A stretch of DNA of 64,000 bases, from assembly GCA_030998225.1 (NCBI GenBank), contig JAPYXD010000677.1, positions 11,097,501-11,161,500 on the forward strand, read 5' to 3'. The stretch is from Diplolepis rosae. Taxonomy: Eukaryota > Arthropoda > Insecta > Hymenoptera > Diplolepididae. Position 1 is the stretch's first letter. Each line of letters opens with the position of its first letter. Below, in pieces: positions 11,216-23,200 of the stretch. The position numbers and the translations under genes were made by a program. A model generated the notes under the pieces. The model did not search any database. It was given only the letters and a program-made list of their open reading frames with translations, and was not told the origin of the DNA.

Positions 11216-12456
11216 AAGAATTGTTTCAATCTATATTTTACTTGGAAAAAATAAATTTCAAAAATATCTATAGCATTTTCTGAATAGAAAAAAAAGCAGA
11301 CCTCATGTCAAGAAATAATCGCAATCAGTTACGCAGATCTTTAGTAGAATAATTTAACTTATAAAATTTCTTCCGTATCTCAAATAGTTTGACTGGAAAA
11401 TGAAATTTGATTATTTAATCTTTTCCAAATGTCATATATTTTTTTTAAATTATCTAATTTGTCAGTACAAAAACATAGTTCAGAAACGCATTTTGCATGA
11501 GGAATATACGTATACGTGATCTCATAAAGTACGAATTCGACTCAGTATCGGAGCTGTGTGGACGTGGATAAATGGATTGACTTCAGAATCGTGTGAAAAT
11601 TCTTGGATGTATTCTGGGAAATGTAGAGGAGGGAAAGAAACGGTATATATAGCACTTGCCCATCTACCATTAGGGCCAGTTTGCAACGGCACGTTGGCAG
11701 TTGACAATTTATCATTTATTTGTACCCAGGAGAATTACCCGGAAGGAAACTAGGTCTCGCGCAGAGTAAACAGACGTCGCGCAAGTACAGTCTACTCTCG
11801 AATGTTTAACTTTTCCAATGTCCATCTACCCCGGGGGTAGAAAGAGATAAGGGCAAGCTAAAGTATAGCATAAAAAAAGAAAACTGTCTTTTGTCGACGC
11901 AACCTCGAAGAGAGGAACTGGCAAAACGATTTCCTCTTTCTTGAACTTTTCTTCAGTCAGGAACAACCAAGATTATTGTAGATACGAAAAAACATTCTGG
12001 TTCTTGTATTTAGATAAATATTTGAGTTATTTATTTTATCTGACACTCCTGTCTTGTTACTTTTGAAATCTGTAGGTCCATTTATTTCTTTTCTTCTTTA
12101 TAAAGCAAAATTATGTATATGATAACCAACTCCTGCTACTGGAAATTCCCCATTTTATGAAAAGTTACCTTTCTCTGAGAAACATTCATTATTTTACTTT
12201 TTGAACTTCTTATCAATAGTTTCATATAAGTATTTTGGTTACAGCTGCTATTTTAGGGTGGAACATTTCACAGGATCCGAATTTCCTTTTCTTGAATGAG
12301 ACTTGATCTTTGTAAAAATTATATACTTTTTAAATACTGGATTTGAAGTGATAATGTCACATTTTTTTTCGAAGTTACTTTTTAACGAGAAGAAGTTTCC
12401 ACACACTGAAAGAACTTTTACGATAATTTTCAAAGTTTTTAACATGATTTTCCTCT
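11216..12456. other. Intergenic stretch without a supported gene
   Basis: The region near 11530-11760 is less AT-rich and open on both strands (plus: CGGGKETVYIALAH-like; minus: complementary). Neither frame is recognised. A first Gfrl exon could lie here, but I cannot identify one with a signal peptide and a phase-1 end. Confidence 0.3.
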
Positions 12457-12755
12457 TTAAGGTGGTACAAGGGTAAATTTCTCAAAAAAGAGAAAAAATG
12501 TATAAGTGGATTGACGTGAACTCAAAAACGGAATAATGTGCACTTCGAACATATATTTATTCATCACATAACTAGACTGAATAACACGGATTTAAAGTGA
12601 AGAATAAAAATTTGTAATACTCGACTTATGGCATATTGAAAATTATCCATTTTTTAATCTCCCTCTATTTGGAGGCCAGTCCTCAGGTCGTAAAAATGGT
12701 CTATAAAAATCGAATGTCACATAAAAATTATCTAAATAAATATCCGTTTTTCGCA

Positions 12756-13298
12756 TTAAGGTAGTTGTCGTGACAAAAATGAGGTTTCTGGGAAAAAAGT
12801 TTTTTTATGATCTTAAGACTTGAAATGATATTATCAGTCGTGTATTATGAGAGAAAAAACATTATTTATATCAAAAAATTTAAAACTTACTACTTATTTA
12901 ATAATGTTTTTCATAATATAGAATTTTTACTTACTAGCGCTTATCAATTTTCAGAAAATTATTGGGTTTTCATGAATCATGACTTATTTTTTCCCCAAAA
13001 ATATTCTCTACAACTCTACTCTTTCCAATTTTGAAAATAATATTGTCCCCGATAAAATAATCCATGGTTTATGAAAATCTAATCATTTTTTAGAAATTTT
13101 TAAGAAGCGATAGCAAAAAAAAATTCCATTACAAGAATCATTACAAAATATTATTTTTCATAAGTTTTACATTTTTTCACAAAAAATAGTGTTTTTTTTT
13201 TTTATAAAACACGACCAATAATATAATTGCAAGTCTAAAAATCATAGAAAAACTTTTTTTTTTCAGAGACCTGATTTTATGGAACGGCAATTACCTTA
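12756..13298. mobile_element. TTAA-type foldback element, diverged copy
   Basis: Starts TTAAGGTAGTTGTCGTGACA and ends near CGGCAATTACCTTAG, with arms sharing GAGACCTGATTTTATGG / AAAATGAGGTTTCTGGG-type words and AGAATATTCTCTACAACTC-like inner sequence. It is more diverged than the copies at 6.3 and 24.6 kb, and its right flank is TTAG, not TTAA. A half copy of the same subtype ends at 32693. Confidence 0.65.
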
Positions 13299-13396
13299 GC
13301 TCATAAACAAAAATAAAAGACCAGTAAACATTTTCTAAATCTGGACAATACCATTTAAAAAATAACTGCAAGCAATGAGATTTTGTTTGCTGCTGT

Positions 13397-14004
13397 TACT
13401 CTCTAAACCTGAATCAGTGAACGGCCACTGATTCGCAGTGACTACTCACTGATGGCAGCAGCTATAAATCTTTCACTGAGAATCGTGAAATTCGACCGGT
13501 GAATCAGTTGTAATTTGACTAATAAATCAGTGAAATAGGTCAAGCTCACTTATTGAATCAGTGAAGTCTTCAGGCGTGAATAACAAAACTAGCAATATAT
13601 TTCAATGATCGATGAACTCGTTTATTTTAGATTAAACAACACTAAACATAAATTAGGTAATTATTATTATACTCTCTAAATCTGAATCAGTCAAATTTTG
13701 ACTGATTAAATCAGTGATTTTACTTTTCACTGATTCATCAGTGAAAAGATATTTTTCACTGTTAAATCAGTTAATTTCCACTGATTCATCAGTGAAAAAA
13801 ATATTTTTCACTGTCAAATCAGTCAATTTTCACTGAAATAATCAGTTCAATTTGACTGATTTACAGTAACCTCTTTTTAGCTATTTGAATCAGTCAAATT
13901 TCACTGATAATCAGTAGATTTTGACTGATTCAAATTTAGAGAGTATATTGATATCTTTCCACTGACACAGTCAGTGATTATTTCACTGATTCAGGTTTAG
14001 AGAC
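13397..14004. mobile_element. TACTCTCTAAA-ended element (outer copy)
   Basis: Begins TACTCTCTAAACCTGAATCA and ends in the inverted form TTCAGGTTTAGAGA. The interior is made of repeated TCAGTGA / TCACTGA words in both orientations. A younger copy of the same family (13670-13945) sits inside it, so this copy is the older. It lies about 165 bases upstream of Gfrl exon a. Confidence 0.75.
13670..13945. mobile_element. TACTCTCTAAA-ended element (nested copy)
   Basis: A 276-base element with ends TACTCTCTAAATCTGAATCA and its reverse complement ending TTTAGAGAGTA. The interior repeats CACTGATTCATCAGTGAAAA twice with spacing, each a small palindrome. It closely matches copies at 21893-22117 and 36795-37023. 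Confidence 0.85.
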
Positions 14005-14168
14005 ACAAAAATGTATTTTCATTCCAAATAAATAAAATAAATGAAATGAATGGTATTGACAGGAAATATTGTAAGAAGAAGATAGTATTTTATGTTTGAC
14101 AGGTTTTCGATATATCATTGTGGATACCATAGAAGTAAACTATAAATATCTACTCTTTTATTTTTCAG

Positions 14169-14274
14169 CTGGACTGGCGATACCATCTTCGTTGCCTGAC
14201 TCTGAAAGAATAATACCTGAAGTAACGAAGGTGGTTCTATCCAGCACGTGCCACCACGCTTACGCCTCTTGCAA
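14169..14274 (+). CDS. Gfrl: Gfrl exon a: start of first GDNF-receptor repeat
   Basis: The acceptor is a T-rich tract ending TTTTTCAG and the donor is CAA|GTGAGT. It enters with two bases of a split codon and leaves two. The peptide begins GLAIPSSLPDSERIIPEVTK and ends STCHHAYASC, the first cysteines of repeat one. The upstream exon must end with one base of a codon; I could not find it, and it may lie in the window or further upstream. Confidence 0.85.
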
Positions 14275-17200
14275 GTGAGTTTCTTCCTTAATACCCCCTC
14301 TTTTTAAAATTTTATTGTTTCTTTTCTCCTTCTTTCAATTTTTCTTTTCAAATGAACATAAATGATCTACCTGCATAAAGCATAATTGTGAAATTAGTAT
14401 AGCCGGATGAACCAAAAGATATTTGCATATTTAACGAGACTATTTCTTCAGGAATGACCCCGAATGTAAGGTTTTGCTTCAGCCAATTTTAAACCATTGC
14501 GATCAGGCAAACTGCGCCAGGAATGAATGCATGGACGCGCTTCAGCATTTCTACAAGTCGGTCAATCATAGACACTCTATAGAAATTGCATTCTGCTTGT
14601 GCAAGTAAGTAACGCAACTTTTAATCAACATTATAAACCGATATTTCAATTTTTAATTTCACTTGCTAAACCCAAATTAGCGGCCGAAAAAGTTAAACAT
14701 TTTTGACGAATTTTCTCTTAAAAAGTACTGCATTTAACGGACCAAACTTTTTTTCGGTGAAATATGTGATCTAGGAGAATAAAAAAATTTTTTATAGTAT
14801 GAAAATACATATTTATTGATTTATTTCTACATAAATAGACCTATGAAAAAATTAATCTTGCTGCCACAGGTGATTGGAGCCTTCCAAGTGATCTGAAATA
14901 AAAAATTCAAAGGGATTCTTAATCTGTTTGAGTGTTAGTATCGTCCGAATTTCAATTACTAATTTATATTAAAAATTAACAAAATGGCGGCGTTTTTAGT
15001 AAAGTGTTTTAAAAATACGTTTTTCGGGCCATGATTGAGACGAAAATAAGTTTGTGTCGTCACATGCACTACTTTTTCAGAGCCAATTTGTCAAAAGTGC
15101 TTAACCTTTTCGTTCATCACACTCTTATAATCCTTTAAATAGAAAAAGTAGAAAGAGTTCAAAATATATATTTTTAAGAATATTAAATATTTTGTAACTA
15201 TCATCATGTACATTAAGATGTACTATATAAATTTTAAAAAAAAATTGTATAAAATATTTTTTGATACCAAAAATTTAAACCGTGGATTTAGCCCCTGAAT
15301 TGTGAAAAATAATATTCTAGACTATTTAATACAAATTTCCGACGTAGACGTTGAAGAATGACAACAAATATAATTGGAAATTTATTTTACTTCAAAAAAA
15401 AAATGAACAACTCTTCAAAACATGAAAACACCCCTAGCAAGGGATAACAATAGATGTTCCGTTGGTTTCTGTTTTTAAGTGTAATTAATTTCACAAACTT
15501 GTTTTTAAGTTGTTAAATTTGTTTTCCTTTACGAAATTTTAAAATATTTCTTCTAACTTTATCCCTGAAAAAACTTGACTAAGCGTGGAAAATATTATCA
15601 TTGCATTTGGGAAGAGCGAAAACTTAGAAAGTGAAAAACAACCTCTTTCGAAGTTGAAGAATCTACATTTTGATTGTTTGGACATTTTTTATTTAATTTA
15701 AAACTTTTTTTTCTTAATATTCATTTACATATATTCCATTTACTATTCTGCAACTTTTTAATTCATTCAAGTATATATTTATCTAATCAGTTGTAAACAA
15801 TTTGCAAAGAAATAAAATATACCTTTCTCTGCTTCATAAATGGTTATTTTTCACTTTTAAGGATTTTAAGGACATTTGAAACATAGAAAAACAATGTATT
15901 TAAGGTGATTTCCATCCACGAAAATCAGACCTCAGGCAAAAATAGATAATTTTGCTTTCAAGAATAGCAATATTATTATTGAAAAAAACTTGAAACACAG
16001 AAAAATAATTTTATTAATAAATTTTATTTTTGACCCAACTTTTTTTCATATTGCTTCTTATCAAATTTTAAAAAATTTTGCGATTCTAATAAACCATGAA
16101 TTATTTTTTCACAGAAAAGATTTCCCACAACTTCACCGTTTCTGATTTTAAAAAATAAATTCTTCAATGGCTGAAACCATTAAAAAATAATTTTCCAAAA
16201 CGAAATTTTTATAAATAAATTGCTGAATTTGATAATAATTCATTCATTTTCGAAAATTGGAAATGGTTAAGTTGTAGGGAATCTTTTTCTTGAAAAAGTG
16301 ATTTGTAATTTATTAAAATCGCATAATTTTTTTTAATTTGGTAAAAAACAACGTGAAAAAAAGTACAGTTGAAAATAAAATTTATTAATAAAATTATTTT
16401 TCTGTATTTCAAATTTTTTTCATGGAAATTAATTTTTTCTCTTCCAAAATAGCCCTTCAATAATAATATTGCTAATCTTGAAAGGAAAATTATCTATTTT
16501 TGCCTAATTGGTCTAATTTTCGTGGCTCAACTATCTTAACAAATTTTATTTTCAACTGCACTTTTTTTCATATTGCTTTTTACCAAAGTTTTAAAAATGG
16601 TGCGATTCTGTTAAATCATGGATCATTTTAAGGGATAAAAATCTCTACAACTTGACCGTTTCCAATTTTTGGAAATGAATAAATTATTTATTATCAAATT
16701 CAGCAATTTTTTTATGACAATTTGGTTCTGAAAAATTGTTTTTTAATAGTTTCAGCCATTAAAGAATTTATTTGCAAAAATTGGAAACGGTCAAGTTGTA
16801 GAGAATCTTTTCCCTGAAGAAATGATCCACGATTAATTAGAATCGCACCATCTTTAAAAATTTGGTAAAAAGCAATATGAAAAAAAGTGCAGTTGAAAAT
16901 AAAATTTGTTAAATACATTATTTTTCTGCATTTCAAATTTTTTACGTGGAAAGTAATCTTTTCTATTTAAAATTAGCCCTTAAATAATAATATTGCTATT
17001 CTTGAAAGCAAAATTATGTATTTTTGCCTGAGGCCTAATTTTTCGTGGCTGACCTAACTTAATTCAAGATTGAAGTTAGAAAAGATATTCTAAACATCAA
17101 AATACATCGAATAATTTCTAAAATCAACCAGAAAAGATAATATATAAATCCTCAAAGTCCCAAAATTGAAAAAAGTGACATCTTGTTAAAAATAGCCTCT

Positions 17201-20200
17201 TTTGCTGAAAACTGTTTTAAAAGATAAAAAAAAGAAATCGGTTTACTGGTTTTTTGGCGAGTTTGAATCTTCCAGGATTTTGGAAAGCCGATTTGTAATG
17301 CCTTTTTTTTTGTAAAGCGATGCTTCTTTTAATGAAGCTGTTTTAACTTTTAAGTAGCTTCTACTACGAAACAACACGAGGAACTTAGTCTTTTACTTCT
17401 CTCTTTCTGGTCTCCTCTTTTTCCTTATGTTTTTCCCGTTTTTACTTCTCCTTTTAGTTCTTCAGTTACTTATTTTTTTCTCCGCTCTTTGTTCGAATTC
17501 CTTTTCCCTTGCTCATGTCCTATTTTCTTATTCCCTTGCCTCACACTCCTAACTTACGGAATAGAGATTGAACGTATCGTATCTCGCTTCGCTGAATAAA
17601 ATACTATTCACTTGTTTAATGCTTGTTGAACAATAATACCTCGTTCCACGCGAAATAAGTTGAAGCATTTCGAGTTGTGCATTTTTATTTTTTAGACGAC
17701 GCCGATGTCCTTTTTATTTCGAAAGAGACTTCGCTTTTCGATAAATTGGCGTGTCTTCACGATTTTCTAAACTCTTTCAATTCTCTCCCCGTTGTAAGAA
17801 AAGGAAGAGATTTTGAACTTTTTCGTTTAATTTATTCATTTATTATCGTTATCTGCAATCTATTATCAGCCCTGATTATAATTACTGTACAACAATACTG
17901 AATTCCATTTGCAATAGTTATTCCATTTAATTCGATTGGAACTAATTTAAATTCAACATTAAAATTTAATTAAATTTTGTTTAAACATTTCAACTATGTA
18001 TAAACACATAAAGTTAATTATCATTTATGAAGATTGCTATAAATAATTCAATATCAAGAAAGTGGAAATTTGATCTGTTAAAAGAATCAACTGCTAAATG
18101 CAAAATTATAATGAATTCAATTTCTGTAATTCGTCTTACTTGTGGCTAACATTCTTCCTATCAAGTTTGTTTTCTCCAGAGAAGATTCTCTTGAATTGCT
18201 TGCACCTATTTTAATTAAGAAATTTCTCTCATGTGTTTTAAAGAAAAAACGACGGAAAACGAGACGATTGTATGGTGGCCCAAGAGAAAATGCATCCTCA
18301 GTGTGCTCAACGTCCAGAAGGATCAGAAATACCAACTTGTCACAGTTTAGCGGAACTTTGCAGGGATGAGAGAACTTGTAGGTAAGTAATATAAAAATTA
18401 GAATAAATTTGTTTAGCTGCATAACGAGACTTCAGAAAAACATGAAAACTTCTATCAACTTTTATCTTTTACAAACTTCTAACTATTCCAAATTGTTCTT
18501 GCATAAATAGAAAAAAATAAGAAGGAATAAAACTTATAATTTCTGTTTTGTAATTAAACAAGTAACTGAAGATTTAATTAGAATTTTCATGTTTTTTTTT
18601 ATTTTTAAAGATTTTATATAACATATATGTATACTATTTTTCTATTGACAATTAATATAAAACTAATTAGACTGACCAATAAAAAAGGGTACTCTTTTTT
18701 TAACTATTTAAAATTTGTTACCAAATGTGTTAGAAAAAAGAGCACTCGAATTTACTGTTCAATTTCGTTAATTAGGGCAATTAGAAAGGTGGAACGAAAC
18801 GGATATAAATTTACCAGGCTGAAATTTATTTTTGTTTTTCTTCACAAAATCCTTATCGATTCTCTTGCCATAGTTAAAAAACACCGCAGCAAACGATATT
18901 GTGAGAATGAATGACGAAGAATTCGATATTGAAAACCGCAAGTTGAATTCTTCGCATTATTCCTACTTCATCAAACTTTCTCCTTGTTCTGAGTAGAATG
19001 CATATTACTGGAGGAACAATCAGACTTTGAATCGAAGGTCTATTTACATAGTTTTAGGAATCTCGGGTTTATTAAAATTCTACGGTTTTAATTAAACTAT
19101 TATTGTTTCAATGTCTTATTTTACGTCTGATAATTTTTTATTTAAATTAAGTTTTAAAGTTAAGCTGAATTGAATCACTTCCAAATTTCAAGCTATCTAG
19201 ACTTCAAAAGTTTTAATTAAAATATTTCTAGGTCGCAAGTCTTTTTGAGTCAAGAGCTTATAGACTTGAAATACAAGCTTAGGGTAATTAAATTTTCCAA
19301 AAATTTTTGCTCACTTAAATGAATGAAAGATGATTTTCATCAAAAAGGCATATAAAATTATTCTAGTCTTCACATTTTAATTATCTGTACAAAATTTCTT
19401 TTCAAACTAGCAGGCTAAATTTTGAAAAAAAAATTAATTAAGGACAAAAATAAATATTATAAGTTATTGAATGAACTTGTGAACTTACACGAAACATTTT
19501 TATAAAAAGCGCCCTTATTGGAAAAAATATATCTTTTCTTTTTTGAATAGTGCCCACTTATTTTTTAAAAGCTTGCTATTTTTCTTATAATTGAACTTCC
19601 AAACAACTATAATCCTTCTATTTGTCAGAAAAAATAAATATTTTCCTTTCAATCGGAACATACAGATTTTTAAATATTGTTTTTACTCTTAACAAATTGA
19701 AAATGTAAATAAATAAATTATTGATTAGAAAAAATGATTAACTATCCCTATTCTTGGATGACAGAATACTGAAAATCGCAATTTTAATATTTTAATTAAT
19801 TTTACAATCTTTAGCATTGAATATTTATTTAATATAGTTTTAAAGTGAGTGTTAATGGTAATAAAAATAATCTAGAGGCCCATTCTAGGAGAAAGAAACC
19901 TTTTTAAAATTTTAAGTTCAAAATAAAAAGTAATTAAATAAACGATTTTCTTTACTTTTTAAGGTCAAAATTGGAATATTACGAGCAGAGCTGTGCTGTG
20001 GATAGTGTTACTAAAAAATGTGCTGGGTCCACATCTGAATGCAGAAAAGCATTGTTGGGCACCCTTGGGACAGAATTAAGAACTACTTGTGCTTGTAAGG
20101 GAACCGACATACCTCAAATTTATGATTGCGTGGGTTGGCAAAGACTTCTTTGGGTCAATCCTTGCGTTGGTGAGCATTACATTTTAATACCTTTCTCATT

Positions 20201-23200
20201 AGATAATATTTATTACTATTAAAATTAAAATTAAGGTCAAGTAGGTTATATGATCAAAAAAATATTTTTATTTTTTCTCAAAATTCTTTTACAATAATAA
20301 ATATGTTTTGCGAAAATGGGATATAGGGGAGAAGCGGCGAAATTGGCGCACCTAATAGAAAGTGCGAGTTTAAAAAGAAAGTATATGACTAAAAATTATG
20401 AAAAAATATTTATTTAATAGCTGGATATCTTTTCTATACTTTCCAATGGATAAAGATTGCATTGAAAATTATTAAAGCAGGTTTTTATTCAGATTTCCGA
20501 CTCTAAATCTATGAAAATATAACTAATACGTGGCAAGAGAAGATTATAATATTAGTGCGTCAATTTACCCGCCATGTCGGGTAAATTGACGCACTAATAT
20601 TATAATCTTCTCTTGCCACGTATTAGTTATATTTTCATAGATTTAGAATTACATTTCAGTAGCAAAGGTTGATGAAAAGAGGTAGTTATAATTTGAAACT
20701 AAATTTGAGATAGTATATCAAGATATGTGAAGTTTTTTATACCTTTATTCACATAAACCAGCCAAAGTTAAAATATATTTTATATTTGTACAATAAAATA
20801 CTGGCAATTGTGGATATTTAAGTGAATATTCAAATTGAAATCATTTTTATAGAGAATTATTTGAATTTGTAATCAGAAGTATATACAATTATTAACTTTA
20901 GAAGACTTATAAATAATAGAAACAATCAGTCAAAAATACAAATTTTTTACTTACATTGCTTTCACATCTTAAAATCGAGAAAACTTTCAAAACACTGTCA
21001 GACTGCAAATTAATTATTAAAAATCGCTTTTAAAATGCCTTAATACCTCAAACTTAAAAAAAAAATTTAACCACTGATTGTTCAAATGAATATAACCTTA
21101 CAAAGTCGTTACATCAGTTTTGTGAACCACATTACCTCCCATGTCACAAAAAATCTTAAGAAAAAGATTAGCAGAAAAGTCCAGCAACATTCAAATGTAT
21201 ATATCTATATATTAATAATTGTGTACTTACTATCTTCTTTATATTTTCAATCATAAACATCCGAGCACTTGACTTCAGTCACCTGTTTCCAGAAACACAA
21301 CACGTGTGCCAACTTCGCCTCTGATTTGAATCTCGTATGCGCCAATTTTGCCGCAAGTGTATCGTTCATTAATTAAATACTTTTTACGTAAAATGCTTAT
21401 TTTTTCATACAAATATTCTATCCTAATCGTAAGATTAAATATCAAAGATTATAAAATCGTTGCATTAATCTAATTCACCTTGAATTACTATTATTTAACG
21501 ATTTAACTCAATGGCTTCGAACATAACCATTATGCCAAAAAACGATTAATCGCAATAAAACTGTATTAAGCAATTAGATTTTTATAATGTTTTCTATCAA
21601 ATACATATCATACAAGAATGCACACGATAGAATTATTTTTATTTTTTGTTATGTTATCATTTTCTGAAAAATAGGGTGCACCAATTTAGACGACGCGCCA
21701 ATTTCGCCGCTTCTCCCCTAATAAAGGGCATATTAATGGAGGGTTGTAGATTTTGATTGGTTTCAAACAATTAAAATATTCGAACATCGGTAAAACAAGG
21801 ATTCAATTGCTTTAAACCATTTAAAATTTACAACCCTCCGTTAACTGTCCCTTTCTCATGTCCCAAAGTTTTAGCAAAAATATTAATTACTGTACTCTCT
21901 AAATCTGAATCAGTCAAATTTTCACTGATTGAATCAGTGATTTGCCTTTTCACTGATTCATCAGTGAAAAAAATATTTCTCACTGTTAAATTAGTCAATT
22001 GTTACTGAAATAATCAGTGAAATTTGACTGATTTACAGTAACCTCTTTTTAGCTATTTGAATCAGTCAAATTTCACTGATAATCAGTAGATTTTGACTGA
22101 TTCAAATTTAGAGAGTAGAAAAACTTGGGGATAGACTTAAAATCGTTTTTTGATCACATGACCCATTTACTCGATTCCATCAATAATAATAAAATTTACA
22201 ATATTTTTCAAACAAATTATATATACATATGTATGCTGAAATTTTTCACTAACGTTTAGTTTTAACTCAATTTGGAAACACATACATATATCAATGATTG
22301 GTTTAAATCCTATTTCTGTTAAGGTAAAATTGAAATTGGAATACAGCTTTGATTGATTACAAAGCTTGAAATAAATTCCATTAACCATATGAAACATTTA
22401 GCTAAAGAATATGCAAGCAGTAGATATTTGCCTTTAATTTAATTTTCAGGGACGGAGAGAATTAAAATTATAATTATAGTTATGTATTTAAATTAGAAGA
22501 CATTACTAGTAATGTGACAGCATATCGTTGAAAAATGTTTGCAATGTTGAGCAGGTGTGCATTGCGGTTTATACTTGAATGAAACGAAGTTACATATATA
22601 TATAGCTTTGGCCTGAAGAAAAGTTGCAAAGTGTGTTATATCGTCGCAATGCAATTTTTCAAAGAAAAGCTTACAGAATGATGCCTATAGTAAGAAAATA
22701 AAAATAGTCCTATAAAGTTTTTACTTTCGCGAAAAAGATACATCAAACTTTGAAAAAATAATTCATTATCACAATTTGCAATTTATTTATCTCTTATCTA
22801 ACTTTTTAAAATGTTTATTTTTTAAATGTTACATTGCTACGTTGTCATGTCGTTACCTTAGAAACATTATGATCATAGTATAATATATATATAACAGTTA
22901 TGTAAACCAGTAATACAACAGTTTATGCAGGATGGTTCTATAATTTTTACATAATTTATGTTACATAACTGTCCCTATGAATTATTTTCAATTTCCTTCA
23001 AATTCACAATGTTCCAGATTATTACAATAGCAAGAAAAATGAATCATAAGATGTAATATCTTTATTCATGGACTATGTAACAATCATTTTAAACTCTACT
23101 CAGTAATATGTTTAGTTTTTAAACAACCTGCATGGATCCTTAATAAATAGTAATGCAGAGATATTTGTAAAATTATCACGTATCAAATTGAAAAGGCAGT

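Noticed and set aside
18142..18369. 75-codon plus frame overlapping Gfrl exon c
   Set aside because: It is a different frame from the one that joins exons b and d; the Gfrl frame has the conserved Cys pattern.
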